Below, piece after piece: positions 1 through 9,015 of a stretch of DNA of 56,041 nucleotides (its first letter is position 1; the number at the start of each line of letters is the position of its first letter). The position numbers and the translations under genes were made by a program. The notes under the pieces are model-generated. The model did no database searches, had not been told where the DNA came from, and worked only from the letters and a program-made list of their open reading frames with translations. The stretch comes from an uncultured Prevotella sp. (GTDB lineage Bacteria; Bacteroidota; Bacteroidia; Bacteroidales; Bacteroidaceae): the NCBI GenBank assembly GCA_900555035.1, contig USJX01000011.1, forward strand, positions 1 to 56,041, written 5' to 3'.

Positions 1-104
1 CACTTGTCCAAAAACTGGGTGACAGAACGAACCAAAACTCTCAAACAAGTGAGTTAATATTGGAACATAGAACTGGACACCCTACCTATTAATATATATA
101 AGGT

Positions 105-692
105 ATGGAAAAGATAATAAGTAACAAGGCAGCCTCCTTTGCCAGCATGAAGCTTGCCAGATTTGCACTGGAACGGGCAGACCTGAGAGCCAGCAGCATC
201 CTGGAACAGTACCGCAAGTCAACCGACCGCAACTATACGCTGGCAGGTTTCATCATGACGGTGTTCATGGCGCTCACGGCTTTCCTTGCCACGGAAAAGA
301 TGACCCTGATGCTGATGGCCATCACACTCCCTTTATGGATAGGAACCGGAGCGGCGCTGCTCATCCTGTTCTGTAAGGTAATGTGGGTACACGACTTCAT
401 GGCATCGGGCGATGATGCCGCCATGATGCTGAGGGATGACCTGGTAGATGTGGCCATGAATAAGGGATTGCAGGATGAAGGAAAGGCAAACGATGAATAC
501 CTGCACCATCTCGTGATATCATCCATCAGGCGCACCCTTAACGCCACGGAACATAACCGCGCCTGCCTTAACAGAAGAAACCGCCACGTAAAACGAGCAA
601 TGACCGCAATCATTGCCTCGGTAATAGTGAGTGCAACGACTACGGTCATCCTGCTGGCCTTATCTTCTCTTGGGATTATCCCCGTGACTTGA
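105..692 (+). CDS. Small multi-span membrane protein at the element's left end
   Basis: The protein has 195 residues and I do not recognise a named family. The first ~47 residues are charged and helical. Two adjacent membrane segments follow (about 48-68 and 72-95), then a soluble stretch rich in Asp, Glu and Arg (about 96-165), and a last membrane segment (about 168-190). It is transcribed towards the phage lysis genes, and minus-strand terminator-like sequence at 733-762 separates the two. A gene at an element edge with its own orientation is typical of phage cargo. The membrane pair plus cytoplasmic domain resembles superinfection-exclusion proteins and the 2TM effectors of nucleotide-signalling defence, but that is only topology. 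The ATG at 105 is the first in frame and follows an AT-rich leader. Confidence 0.7.
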   Translation: MEKIISNKAASFASMKLARFALERADLRASSILEQYRKSTDRNYTLAGFIMTVFMALTAFLATEKMTLMLMAITLPLWIGTGAALLILFCKVMWVHDFMASGDDAAMMLRDDLVDVAMNKGLQDEGKANDEYLHHLVISSIRRTLNATEHNRACLNRRNRHVKRAMTAIIASVIVSATTTVILLALSSLGIIPVT

Positions 693-732
693 TGTATCCG
701 GATAACTGTTCGCATTTTCAGAAAACGGCAAA

Positions 733-762
733 AAAGATCCCCGATGCATCACGCACCGGGGG
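733..762 (-). terminator. Terminator of the minus-strand lysis operon
   Basis: On the minus strand a CCCCG...CGGGG stem with a GC-rich loop is followed by ATCTTTTTTG. It lies about 180 bp downstream of the spanin-like gene, so it probably ends the lysis transcript. Confidence 0.6.
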
Positions 763-803
763 ACCGCAACCTAAAAACAAATTATTAATTTTAAAATAAA
801 TAG

Positions 804-846
804 GGCCGCCGAAATCGCTATGATAATGGGACGTTGGCGGCATTTT
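804..846 (+). terminator. Possible weak terminator for the 105-692 gene
   Basis: GCCGCC (805-810) can pair with GGCGGC (836-841), followed by ATTTT on the plus strand. The loop is long (about 25 nt), so the call is weak. The rest of 693-944 is AT-rich with no gene that I can support. Confidence 0.3.
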
Positions 847-944
847 AAGTGAGAAGTATTAACACACGCCTGTGAGTACTTGTAATTGATTTCAAAACAT
901 AAATCTAAATATAATCTGAATATTTTCAACGTATGATCTATCCT

Positions 945-1598
945 CTATTTGGCAAAGAGTATAACCTTGGGATAGGAAAGCCGGGTGTGAGGATTCTGGC
1001 TCACCACATCCATGCGCACGCCCTTGGTTCCGTAGCGGAAGAAGAGAAACCTCTTAGGAACACGATGGATAATCATCTGAAGGGTGTCGCGGCTCTCGAT
1101 GCGTGCCGTGAAGCTGTCACCCCTGATGGTTCCCCGCAGGCTCATCCACGGATCGCTCCAGGATACTTGCTGCGGGGACCTTGGATAGGAATGGTAGGAT
1201 AGAAGCACATTAGAATCCTTATCAGCTTCATCATATATGGAGTCGGTGGTAATGGCGGCATGAATATCCGCAGTAGCTAAAGAGGAAGTCTTGATAGCCG
1301 CCACCATCCGACGGGGTTTTACCTTCAGATCCTTGCTTGTAGCGGCAAGGAGGGAATCGGGGATGCGCTTCAGGATGGATGGCTTCAGGGACATGGCTGA
1401 AACTGATGCCATCGGCTTGCCCGCCTGCGTCTGCCCTATCTCTACCTTGCCGTTGTGAAGAAGAACATCCTGATCTTCATTCATGCTGTGTGCCTCCCGC
1501 TGCCGGTCGTGACACTCCTTGAGAGCCATGACCATTGCAAACGGGGCAAGCACCAACATGACAACCTTAAGAAAACTAGTAAACCTACTGTCAATCAT
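945..1598 (-). CDS. Membrane-anchored phage protein, spanin-like (DUF6808-type)
   Basis: The protein has 217 residues with one N-terminal hydrophobic anchor (about 9-27), a long polar middle, and a C-terminal region containing ESRDTLQMIIHRVPKRF. That tail recalls the DUF6808 proteins that sit beside endolysins in Bacteroidales phages; the assignment is from memory, not a search. It is the last gene of the lysis block (holin, endolysin, this gene). One anchor plus a periplasmic rod is the layout of an Rz-type inner-membrane spanin, so I infer a role in the last step of lysis. Confidence 0.6.
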   Translation of the reverse strand: MIDSRFTSFLKVVMLVLAPFAMVMALKECHDRQREAHSMNEDQDVLLHNGKVEIGQTQAGKPMASVSAMSLKPSILKRIPDSLLAATSKDLKVKPRRMVAAIKTSSLATADIHAAITTDSIYDEADKDSNVLLSYHSYPRSPQQVSWSDPWMSLRGTIRGDSFTARIESRDTLQMIIHRVPKRFLFFRYGTKGVRMDVVSQNPHTRLSYPKVILFAK

Positions 1599-1676
1599 TT
1601 GTAATTAGACAATAATAACCTTAACCTATTTTTTTATGAACTAAAACATCTACGAAACCGTTTACCTGCACCTGTG

Positions 1677-2198
1677 CTACTTGCACTTCTTCTGCACCGT
1701 CTTGATGATGGAAGTAATGGTAGTGAGGTAGGCAGGATCGGTGGCATACTTGCAGCCCGCGCCGTCGCATATCTTCCTGGCAAACGTAAGCGGATCCTTG
1801 CGGTATGGCCAGGCATCCTTGTAGCCCGACTTCTGGAAGAGCCGTTCATGCTCCTTCAGACAGTCGGCAAGGGAGTCGAAGTCCTTGAAGGCACGTTCTA
1901 CTGTGTAATACCAGAGGTTCTTGCCTTTCACCTTGCACACGGAGAGAATACGGTCGGGCGCCTTGAACTTCTGGTTCGGCGTCTTGAAGTATTCGTGGGT
2001 CTTCACCATGACGATATCTCCGTCCCACTGGCTACCCTTGGTAATGCCGAAGAGGTTGGCCTTGCCGATAACCTTCTTGCCCCATCCCGTCTCAAGCATT
2101 GCCTGAGCGGTGACGAAGGCGGCATCTATCTCGGTGTTCGCCTCCTTGGCAGCAGAATACACCTGCTGGGCGAATATGATCTGAGCTTTTGTTGGCAT
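1677..2198 (-). CDS. Endolysin, glucosaminidase/FlgJ-type
   Basis: This 173-residue peptidoglycan hydrolase would cleave the glycan backbone at lysis. The N-terminal half carries the family pattern: AQAMLETGWGKK (about 47-58) with the expected catalytic Glu, then NLFGI (67-71), and a tyrosine at WYYTVERAFKDF (about 115-126) matching the usual YxS/TxxxSF region. The length fits a single catalytic domain without cell-wall-binding repeats. It has no signal peptide, so export depends on the adjacent holin. It lies 14 bp downstream of the holin gene and shares its promoter. Confidence 0.88.
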   Translation of the reverse strand: MPTKAQIIFAQQVYSAAKEANTEIDAAFVTAQAMLETGWGKKVIGKANLFGITKGSQWDGDIVMVKTHEYFKTPNQKFKAPDRILSVCKVKGKNLWYYTVERAFKDFDSLADCLKEHERLFQKSGYKDAWPYRKDPLTFARKICDGAGCKYATDPAYLTTITSIIKTVQKKCK

Positions 2199-2212
2199 AT
2201 TATATAATGTAT

Positions 2213-2683
2213 TTATTTATCCTTGGTAAAATCGATTGTCTTCCCGATGTACTCACCGCTGTCGTTGAAGTCCTTCAGTCGCTTCACGAAGTTCTTGGGC
2301 AGTATAGGGTATATCGCCTGTATGTTCTCGATGATGGAGAAGACTTCCCTTACCATCATGAACACGCACAAATAGTCTCCCATCCACTGCATCGGACTTA
2401 CCACGTTACCGTGAACCGTGGCGTGGCTTGCGAAGTTACTGAGGATCATCAGGAACATGTATATTATAATCTTCTTGGTGAACCTGGAGAAGAAGGATTC
2501 GCTTGACGCATCCTTGTGGATGAGGTGCTTCCATACACCCAGGATGGTGTCGATGGCTATGGCCACCGCAATCCACTTGGCAAACTCCCAATCCTGGAAC
2601 AGATACTGGGTCCCCTCCATCACTACCGTGAGAGGGAGCGACGTGATTGCTATCATCGGTATATTGTGTTTATATTGTTTCAT
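2213..2683 (-). CDS. Phage holin
   Basis: This 156-residue protein has about four hydrophobic segments (around 8-26, 36-56, 70-92 and 104-124), with the cluster WIAVAIAIDTILGVWKH typical of the holin_4 / toxin-secretion holin family common in Bacteroidota. It would open the inner membrane for the endolysin encoded immediately downstream. The gene has its own promoter (2714-2744), so lysis can be switched on separately from the head genes. Confidence 0.85.
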   Translation of the reverse strand: MKQYKHNIPMIAITSLPLTVVMEGTQYLFQDWEFAKWIAVAIAIDTILGVWKHLIHKDASSESFFSRFTKKIIIYMFLMILSNFASHATVHGNVVSPMQWMGDYLCVFMMVREVFSIIENIQAIYPILPKNFVKRLKDFNDSGEYIGKTIDFTKDK

Positions 2684-2713
2684 ATCATTTCGGCCTTATG
2701 ATTTTCGACGTTG

Positions 2714-2744
2714 CAAAGGTACGTAATTATTCCGAGGGTGCAAA
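2714..2744 (-). promoter_or_regulatory. Canonical Bacteroidota promoter for the lysis cassette
   Basis: On the minus strand TTTG (2744-2741) is separated by exactly 19 nt from TACCTTTG (2721-2714), which matches the -33/-7 consensus. The -33 element lies inside the end of the upstream gene (stop at 2727). Confidence 0.75.
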
Positions 2745-3329
2745 GGACTGCTGATGCGCCATCTTGCGGGCCATATGGTGGGTATCGAGGATGTCGGCGC
2801 CCTTGGCAGAGAGCATGAGGGTCCAGCCGTAGCTCTGAAGCTCGGAAGAGACAAACGGGATGATCTCGCAGTTGGTAATGCTCTCGCGGTCCATCCAGTA
2901 GAGTCCTTCAGTCTCCACGTCTGCCATGATGCGTGCGTGCACCTTGGAGAGCATCTGAAGCGTGCGGTCGTTGACGATGACCCTCTCTAGCATATCGGCA
3001 TTGCTGGATAGTTTCTGCGCCACCGTTACTGCTATGCGCTGGGTACACTCGAAGCTTCTGTGCCCATCGCTCTGTATATCCACTTCGCCGTAATCTACGA
3101 AGAGGAAGGAACCCGTAAGCTTGTCGATGCGCTGCTTCAGTTCGTCGAACGACTGTCCATATACGTAGTTCTGGATCTCGGGAACCAGTTCCTTCTCCTC
3201 CATCTTGCCGAGAATATCGAGGGTGGTGGCATATTCCTCCATGCTGCTCTCGCCCTTGGTGGCGATGCCCTTGATGACGCCGGAGTTCTGGGGGAACTTG
3301 GCAAAGTATGTAAATAAATCCAATAACAT
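2727..3329 (-). CDS. Phage structural protein, unknown (head-completion/neck candidate)
   Basis: The 200-residue soluble protein has no signal or membrane segment and I cannot name its family. It is mixed alpha/beta, with a hydrophobic N-terminus and a C-terminal stretch (FVSSELQSYGWTLMLSAKG). It sits in the block portal - 310 aa - 286 aa - this gene - lysis. That position fits a head-closure or tail-completion factor, but no homology is claimed. Confidence 0.75.
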   Translation of the reverse strand: MLLDLFTYFAKFPQNSGVIKGIATKGESSMEEYATTLDILGKMEEKELVPEIQNYVYGQSFDELKQRIDKLTGSFLFVDYGEVDIQSDGHRSFECTQRIAVTVAQKLSSNADMLERVIVNDRTLQMLSKVHARIMADVETEGLYWMDRESITNCEIIPFVSSELQSYGWTLMLSAKGADILDTHHMARKMAHQQSFAPSE

Positions 3330-3371
3330 AAGCTTTATATTTTTGTCGCAGGAAGGTTTTTCCTGCCCTGG

Positions 3372-4232
3372 TTAAATAATCTTTTTCACTATCTCAAGCG
3401 GCAGCCCCACCTCGTTGGCTATCTTCGCCACGTCCATGCCGGCAGCCCTGAGGGCCTTCACGCCATCGATGGTCTTCTTGCGGAGGATGCGGAGATAGGT
3501 GAGCACGTTCATGCGCTCCACTTGGGAAGCGTTCCCCAGCCCATCCTTGGAGAGGTCGTAGAGCGCATCGGTGGCATCAGTGGTAATGGCATTCTCTTTC
3601 GGAAGGTCGAACTTGGTAAGCAGGGAGAATTCCGTCTTTCTGAAGATGAAATTGTTCACGGCTGTGAAGTTCAAGGCTATCGCCCGAAGCGTGTTCGCCG
3701 GAAGCTTCCTGAACTCATCTGCCAGCTTCTGGGCTTTCTCGGAGGAATACTCTCCCTTCCTGAAGTAGAGCACGGCAGCCAGCAGCGGAAGACTCTCCTC
3801 GCCCATATCGAGCAGTTGCCTTGCCTCAATATACTGAAGGGCTGAAAGCGAACAGGTGAGCGAGTTATAATCGGTGCTTACCTCGTAGCCGTAATATGCC
3901 TTCTTGTCGATAAAGACGATGGGCAGCATCTGTCGGCAGAAGCAGAGGTCGAGCAGGAACTTATCTTCTTTCTCCTTATAGAAAAAGGAAATCTGGCTGG
4001 CAATACTCACAAAATTTTCAAGGTTCCGCTCGTAGCTCTCGATTTTCCTTATGTCCCATTTCATCAGGTGGCAAAGGAACAGGCACTTGACAACACCTAG
4101 TGAATACTGCCCACTCTCCATGAGGGAAAGCAGGTCTATCAGCTTCAGATACTGCTCAGAAGTGAGCAGGTCCCATGAGTTCGGGATTTCGTATTCCTTC
4201 CCGTTGGCTCTTACGGATATCGACTTTTTCAT
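3372..4232 (-). CDS. Phage structural or assembly protein, unknown
   Basis: The 286-residue, mostly helical, Leu-rich protein has no membrane segment. The C-terminus carries a putative helix-turn-helix (RAAGMDVAKIANEVGLPLEI). In tailed phages a gene in this position often encodes a tail-assembly chaperone read just before the tape measure. Here no tape measure follows, which matters for interpreting the element. It begins 3 bp after the stop of the 310-residue gene, so the two are co-translated. Confidence 0.75.
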   Translation of the reverse strand: MKKSISVRANGKEYEIPNSWDLLTSEQYLKLIDLLSLMESGQYSLGVVKCLFLCHLMKWDIRKIESYERNLENFVSIASQISFFYKEKEDKFLLDLCFCRQMLPIVFIDKKAYYGYEVSTDYNSLTCSLSALQYIEARQLLDMGEESLPLLAAVLYFRKGEYSSEKAQKLADEFRKLPANTLRAIALNFTAVNNFIFRKTEFSLLTKFDLPKENAITTDATDALYDLSKDGLGNASQVERMNVLTYLRILRKKTIDGVKALRAAGMDVAKIANEVGLPLEIVKKII

Positions 4233-4235
4233 AAG

Positions 4236-5168
4236 CTATGGCATTAAGTACATGTTATCATCCATGCGGTTCTCGGCTGAGAAGGAAAGGAAATCGTTGC
4301 CTTCCTGAGCATCGAGAAGCATATCCACATTATGCAGCAGATCTTCCACCTCTCCGTCGAGCTGAGTGGCTAGTTGGAGCGCACGACTCGCTTCATCACT
4401 ACCCTGGCGGGTGGAGGTGTTGTCATCAAAGAGGTTCCGGATGGTGGCAGGGAACTCCAGGATATCGAATCGCCTGAGCGCCTTCGCCACCGTCTTCTTC
4501 ACCAGGGCACGCTTCAGCATGGGCAGCGCCTTCTGGGCAAACTCGGCAAACGTCTGATCTTCCCCACCCTTTTCAAGGCGGTCGAAATAAGCACCAATGC
4601 TCTCGTCAAGCACTTCCTTCTGCAAGGGAACGCAGCGGAAAAAGAAGAGGTACGAGAGGTCGATGGGATAGATTTCATCGAATTCATCGGCAGTATCCAC
4701 CTTCAGCTTGCTGAGCATCTTGTAATAGTTGGTCTTGCGCCAATCTTCCATAACAAGGCGAATATCGGCGGTTTCATCGGAAACTATCTCCTCGGAAAGT
4801 TCCGAAATCAGCGAATCCATCGCATTGAAGTAGTTCTCCATGTAGGAACGCTTCATGCCTTCCAGTTCGTATTTGTAGAGGTTGATATCGTTCTTGCGGC
4901 GGTTCACGGCATCAAAGATGATCTGTGTGGCAAGCGTGAGGTTGGCCATGGCAGTGCGGAGAAAATCCTTGATGCAGCTTTCCTCTTCCTGGATGGCTAC
5001 GATATCGGTGAACGTGTTGCCGCCAATGATGGCGACAACACGCTTGCGTGCGGCTACGGCGGAACCCTGAAGGCTGTCGAAGTCGGCGCTGGTATCAGCA
5101 CCAGGCGCGCAGTTGCAGAACTGCGCGTAGCTGCTGAATAACTGATTGAGTTGAAATTTCTTGTTCAT
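4236..5168 (-). CDS. Putative head-tail adaptor/head-completion protein
   Basis: The 310-residue soluble helical protein lies immediately after the portal (overlap of 4 bp at 5165-5168). Bacteroidota phages often carry a DUF6712-type virion protein in this slot, and the N-terminal region (AVAARKRVVAIIGGNTF) is compatible with that, but I rank the family assignment as tentative. A connector role below the portal ring is inferred from gene order. Confidence 0.75.
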   Translation of the reverse strand: MNKKFQLNQLFSSYAQFCNCAPGADTSADFDSLQGSAVAARKRVVAIIGGNTFTDIVAIQEEESCIKDFLRTAMANLTLATQIIFDAVNRRKNDINLYKYELEGMKRSYMENYFNAMDSLISELSEEIVSDETADIRLVMEDWRKTNYYKMLSKLKVDTADEFDEIYPIDLSYLFFFRCVPLQKEVLDESIGAYFDRLEKGGEDQTFAEFAQKALPMLKRALVKKTVAKALRRFDILEFPATIRNLFDDNTSTRQGSDEASRALQLATQLDGEVEDLLHNVDMLLDAQEGNDFLSFSAENRMDDNMYLMP

Positions 5169-6658
5169 GCCTGTTGCTGGTTAAGTCGTTGGGATGGTGT
5201 AATATCTTCCTGTCGCTGGGGAACCTCGCGGTAGAACCCGAGTCGGTAGCCCTGCCTGTAGAGTTCCGGGAAGTTCATGCGCAGCGCCCAGTTGAGCGGT
5301 TCTGCACATACCTCGTCCTCTGAGGTGAGCGACATGATGTAGATGAGATAATTATAATAGGTGTCACTTCCACTCTTCGAGATGACTCCATCCTTATCTA
5401 CGGCAGAGATGGCAGCATCGAGACCTACGGAAGAAAGGAGGGCTTGCTCGGTGCGTTTGTCGTAGGAGATGAGCGCCTCGATATATTCCTTGTATTTGAG
5501 GTCGATGGTCTCCACCTTCCACGACTGCTCGTGCCCCTGGGCATCCATGAAGGAAATGGAAGAAAAGCCCTTGCCCTGGTTATCTGCTCCCGAGAGATAA
5601 GAACTGAACTTACGGACCTCATCGCGGACGTAGCGAACCATGCACGACTCCTTGAAGTCAGTTCCGATATCGATGCCGTTGTACTTCAGTAGTTCCATAT
5701 CCTTCGCCTTGCGCCGCTTGTTCTCCTCGCAGAGCTTGGTCATCTGGGTGCGCTTGCTCTGGATCCAGGCGTTCGGAATGATGACGTGAACCTTTGCGGC
5801 CAACGAGTTTTTCAGAAAACTGTTGATGTATCGGGCAGTCTTGTTGCTACCCTGGATGTAAGGTCGTGCGCCCTGATGCGTCTCGTTGGCTCCGTAATAT
5901 TCGTCCACCGATTTTTCACGATGGTGGGAGATGGCGGCGAAATGATAGTTATCCACCTCGTTGAAGCTGAACTTCGGGTAAATCTGGTAGCTTGATAGAC
6001 CATAAGCAAAACGTCCCACTACCACCTGCTTGAAGTCACCGTAGGAGATAAGTTCTGAAGCTACGTCCTGGCGGGTAGTTGCCAGTCGGCAGTAACGGTT
6101 CTCCATGGCTTCGAGGGCAGCCACCGGCTTGCCCATGCCTATCATCTTGCCTCGGGTGAAACGCCACTTCACGAAGAAGTCGCCGAAATAATAGAAGTTC
6201 TTGATGCAGGTCTTGCAGAACTCTTCTACTGAAGGGATGCCGCGGGAACTCCAGGAGTCGAGCCATTCCATCACCTCGGGGCGTTCTTCGTACTTGCGTA
6301 CCAGTTTACCGTCCTCGATGGCCTGCCTATATACGGCGAGTCCGTGACCATAGAGCATCTTGATTTCCTTGGAGTAGAGACGTGGAAGCAGTCGGTTCTC
6401 CTTAATCTCCCTGGTCACCTCATCGCATTGCTGGTTGTTGTGGCCGCGCATCAGCACCTGGTAGCCCTGTATGCCCAGATAGTGGTGCTGCTGCATCCAG
6501 AGCGTGCCACCGAATGGAGACTCCAGCAGTGGCGACTGGAAGAGCTGATCTGCACCCATGGCAGGGTCGCCTTCACCCAGCTGGAAGGTGAAGGTATTGC
6601 CATCGGCAAGGTAGATGCCGGCGTTGCCATACATGTCTATTTCATAATCCTTATTCAT
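5165..6658 (-). CDS. Portal protein
   Basis: The protein has 497 residues. It has the size, position and character of a portal ring subunit: a polar N-terminal half rich in aromatics, a central alpha/beta core (YYFGDFFVKWRFTRGKMIGM around 155-175), and a C-terminal helical region with a Gln-rich tail (QRQEDITPSQRLNQQQA). It is encoded downstream of the large terminase with one small gene between. The ATG at 6658 overlaps the TGA of the upstream gene (ATGA), so I prefer it to the TTG two codons earlier. The portal would form the DNA entry vertex of the capsid and bind the terminase motor. Confidence 0.75.
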   Translation of the reverse strand: MNKDYEIDMYGNAGIYLADGNTFTFQLGEGDPAMGADQLFQSPLLESPFGGTLWMQQHHYLGIQGYQVLMRGHNNQQCDEVTREIKENRLLPRLYSKEIKMLYGHGLAVYRQAIEDGKLVRKYEERPEVMEWLDSWSSRGIPSVEEFCKTCIKNFYYFGDFFVKWRFTRGKMIGMGKPVAALEAMENRYCRLATTRQDVASELISYGDFKQVVVGRFAYGLSSYQIYPKFSFNEVDNYHFAAISHHREKSVDEYYGANETHQGARPYIQGSNKTARYINSFLKNSLAAKVHVIIPNAWIQSKRTQMTKLCEENKRRKAKDMELLKYNGIDIGTDFKESCMVRYVRDEVRKFSSYLSGADNQGKGFSSISFMDAQGHEQSWKVETIDLKYKEYIEALISYDKRTEQALLSSVGLDAAISAVDKDGVISKSGSDTYYNYLIYIMSLTSEDEVCAEPLNWALRMNFPELYRQGYRLGFYREVPQRQEDITPSQRLNQQQA

Positions 6659-6981
6659 AGCCAATTTATTTTGTGTAGTTTATATCCGTCCTGAGGGAAG
6701 CCCATGAACCTGATGAGGATCCGGTAGCACATCTTAGGTTCTCCATGTTCATCGGTGTAAAGGAAATAATTCTCTCCATCAACGGCGAAGCGTTCCCTGG
6801 GCAGCTGGGTACGGTATTTGCAGTGGCGGCGGATCTGAAGCTTGGCACTTGCCTCTCCCCTCTGTCTGGAGTAGGGGTAGAAGGCTAGGATAAACTCCCC
6901 ATCGGGAAGCTTGCTTATCTCCCTTGCCCACTGCAATGCCGTGATACCATCCATGATGATGTTCTTGCTGTTCCTGTTCAT
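6655..6981 (-). CDS. Small phage protein, unknown
   Basis: The 108-residue basic protein lies between terminase and portal genes and is translationally coupled to the portal by an ATGA overlap. It is rich in Arg/Lys and aromatic residues (AFYPYSRQRGEASAKLQIRR), with no motif I recognise. The ATG at 6981 is chosen because upstream codons are not phage-like and the start is followed by a normal coding pattern. Confidence 0.65.
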   Translation of the reverse strand: MNRNSKNIIMDGITALQWAREISKLPDGEFILAFYPYSRQRGEASAKLQIRRHCKYRTQLPRERFAVDGENYFLYTDEHGEPKMCYRILIRFMGFPQDGYKLHKINWL

Positions 6982-7251
6982 GATGATGCGAAGATAGTGA
7001 AAAATTATCGCCCCGCAAAAGACCGGCTGCACCCTGGGGCCGTCATATTTCCAGGATTTCTAAGGGCTGCACCTCTCTTCCCCTTCCCAGCGGTGCGTGC
7101 ACGTTTGGGTGATGCATTTTTCGGGATTTTCCCCGGGCGGGTCCGCCTGGGCTGATTATCAGCGTATTCCCGTTTGCACCCCTTCATTTTGCGTGAATTA
7201 TCGTTTTCTGTGCATAATTTATTGCTGCGGAAACAGGATATTATCCACCGT
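6982..7251. other. Gap with a GC-rich inverted repeat
   Basis: This 270-bp gap follows the large terminase stop. It contains a GC-rich inverted repeat near 7132-7152 (CCGGGCGG paired with CCGCCTGG). There is no U-tract, so it could be an attenuator or simply structured spacer. A 60-codon minus-strand reading frame at 7005-7187 is very basic and low-quality; I do not call it a gene. Confidence 0.4.
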
Positions 7252-9015
7252 TTATATCTCGAAATTATCGGGTAAATCGGTAGGATACGTACTTAATTCC
7301 GCCTTCACGGCATCAGAATAGAGACCGTAGAGCAGGTAAATCATGGCAGAGGGAAGCTGCGTGGTGAGTCCTGCCTGGTTCTTGAGCTGCTGCTTCTTCT
7401 CGGAACTCTTGTCAAGTTCTATCTTGCCATCCGTCTTCTTCAATGGAGAGATCATGATGGCGCTGCATAGGTTCTTGCACTCGTTCTCATCGATGCGGAC
7501 CACGGGAAGCAACGGGCTGCGCTCGCCAAACAGCATCTGGCAGAGCTTGAACTGTTGCCAATGGTAGATGGTAGGGGCATCTTCGTTGTAAAGCACCACC
7601 ATGAAGCCGTATGACTCCAGAGCAGCCTTCAGATTGAGCGAGTCGGTGGTTATCTGTTCCCGTTCCTCCCTGCGCTTGTTGCCGGCACGGTCCGGGTAGA
7701 GATAAATCGTCTTGTTGACGGCGGCTGATCCGAAGAACTGGTGCACCTCAGCCACGAGGTCGTTGTAATCCTTGGGTAGGAAGGCAAAGAACTCCTTGAT
7801 GATATCGAGCCGTCTGCCATAGTCCTTTTTCTGAGCTACGATGAGCGACTGGAAGTTTCCGGGGTCGTAGCCCATGTAGAGCGGTTCCTGAGGATCGTAG
7901 TGAAGAAGATACTCGGCAGAGAGGATGAATCTATCCTTCAGATTCAGGCGAAGGATGGAATCGTACTTATAACTATCCTTGAACTGATGCCTTACGTGGT
8001 CGTAGTTGATGAAGAACTTGTTGGTCACCTCCTTGTGTCGGATGGCACAGATGGCGGTGAGGAACTCATCGGTATCAAGGGTGTCAAGCTGCGTCTTGAA
8101 GAACTTAGGTCCGAGAATATCCTTGTTGCAGAAGGAGGATGCACGGATGTAGAAGATGGCATTTCGCCTCATATCGGCAAGGCGCGGCTTCCACCGCTCT
8201 ACGAAGGAATTGAGCCTTACTGTCTCCAGTCGCATCTTCTCCAGGAGAACCGGATCCTTTGAATCCCTCTCCTGCTGTCTGAGTACAAAGAGACGGTAGA
8301 GACTCCGGTTAACCTCCAGGGCGACGGTGGCAATCTCCTCGATAAGCTTCGGGTTCACCTTCTTCTCGTAGTCCTCGAACCAGTCATCCTCACCGAGGTC
8401 AACTCTTGCGGTATCGCTCACACCGGTAACACCCTCATAATAAGCAGAGCATCGCACATTGGCTGGACCTCCACGCAAGGATGGGAACAGTCGGGTCTTG
8501 AGCTTCTCTCCGCTGTTATGCTTCATCTCCTCCACGAAGGCGTGCACGGCGTTTCTACCTGCCACGGATTCCGGCTGGTCGCTGGATACCAGCTGAAGGT
8601 GGGCGCCATTGCGGAATATCACGCTGTGCTTGGCATAGGCTATCGGATATCGGGGCTTACGGAAATGGGAAGGCAGCGTGCTCTCCCCTACCACGTAATC
8701 GATACCATATTCAAGCATGGAGCGCTGCTGTCCGTTCACTACTACCTGACGGGAGAAGTATGCCTGGATGTTAGGCCAGACGTTGGTCATCAGCGCCACA
8801 TAGGTCTTGTGAACCAGGAAAGATAGCTCCCCTGGCATATCATTGGCCACACGTATCAGGCGGGGACCCGTCACGCCTTCGGTCTTACCTCCGGCACGGG
8901 CTACCTCGGCAAAAAGCATATTTGGGTCGATGATGTTGGCAAGCAGCTGCATGTTATTCATGTAGTAATGCTCGAACTCCCCTATGGTATTATCATTCAA
9001 TATCAGTTGGCTCAT
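7252..9015 (-). CDS. terL: Terminase large subunit
   Basis: This 587-residue DNA-packaging motor has a Walker A variant ARAGGKTEG (residues 39-47), a Walker B acidic segment in NAVHAFVEEMKH (around 160), and a C-terminal nuclease domain with the RNase-H-like aspartate in LYMGYDPGN (around 385) and further acidic residues downstream. The length is normal for phage TerL. It would dock on the portal, cut concatemeric DNA and pump it into the capsid. It overlaps the upstream candidate small-subunit gene by 23 bp. Confidence 0.9.
   Translation of the reverse strand: MSQLILNDNTIGEFEHYYMNNMQLLANIIDPNMLFAEVARAGGKTEGVTGPRLIRVANDMPGELSFLVHKTYVALMTNVWPNIQAYFSRQVVVNGQQRSMLEYGIDYVVGESTLPSHFRKPRYPIAYAKHSVIFRNGAHLQLVSSDQPESVAGRNAVHAFVEEMKHNSGEKLKTRLFPSLRGGPANVRCSAYYEGVTGVSDTARVDLGEDDWFEDYEKKVNPKLIEEIATVALEVNRSLYRLFVLRQQERDSKDPVLLEKMRLETVRLNSFVERWKPRLADMRRNAIFYIRASSFCNKDILGPKFFKTQLDTLDTDEFLTAICAIRHKEVTNKFFINYDHVRHQFKDSYKYDSILRLNLKDRFILSAEYLLHYDPQEPLYMGYDPGNFQSLIVAQKKDYGRRLDIIKEFFAFLPKDYNDLVAEVHQFFGSAAVNKTIYLYPDRAGNKRREEREQITTDSLNLKAALESYGFMVVLYNEDAPTIYHWQQFKLCQMLFGERSPLLPVVRIDENECKNLCSAIMISPLKKTDGKIELDKSSEKKQQLKNQAGLTTQLPSAMIYLLYGLYSDAVKAELSTYPTDLPDNFEI

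Noticed and set aside
1..104. Left end searched for an attachment site matching 22429-22740
   Set aside because: Only a short CACTTGT/ACAAGTG inverted pair (1-7 and 45-51) was found; no shared direct repeat or tRNA end was seen by eye.
7005..7187. 60-codon basic minus-strand frame after the large terminase
   Set aside because: Very Arg/Lys/Pro-rich and overlapped by a GC-rich inverted repeat; looks like spacer rather than protein.
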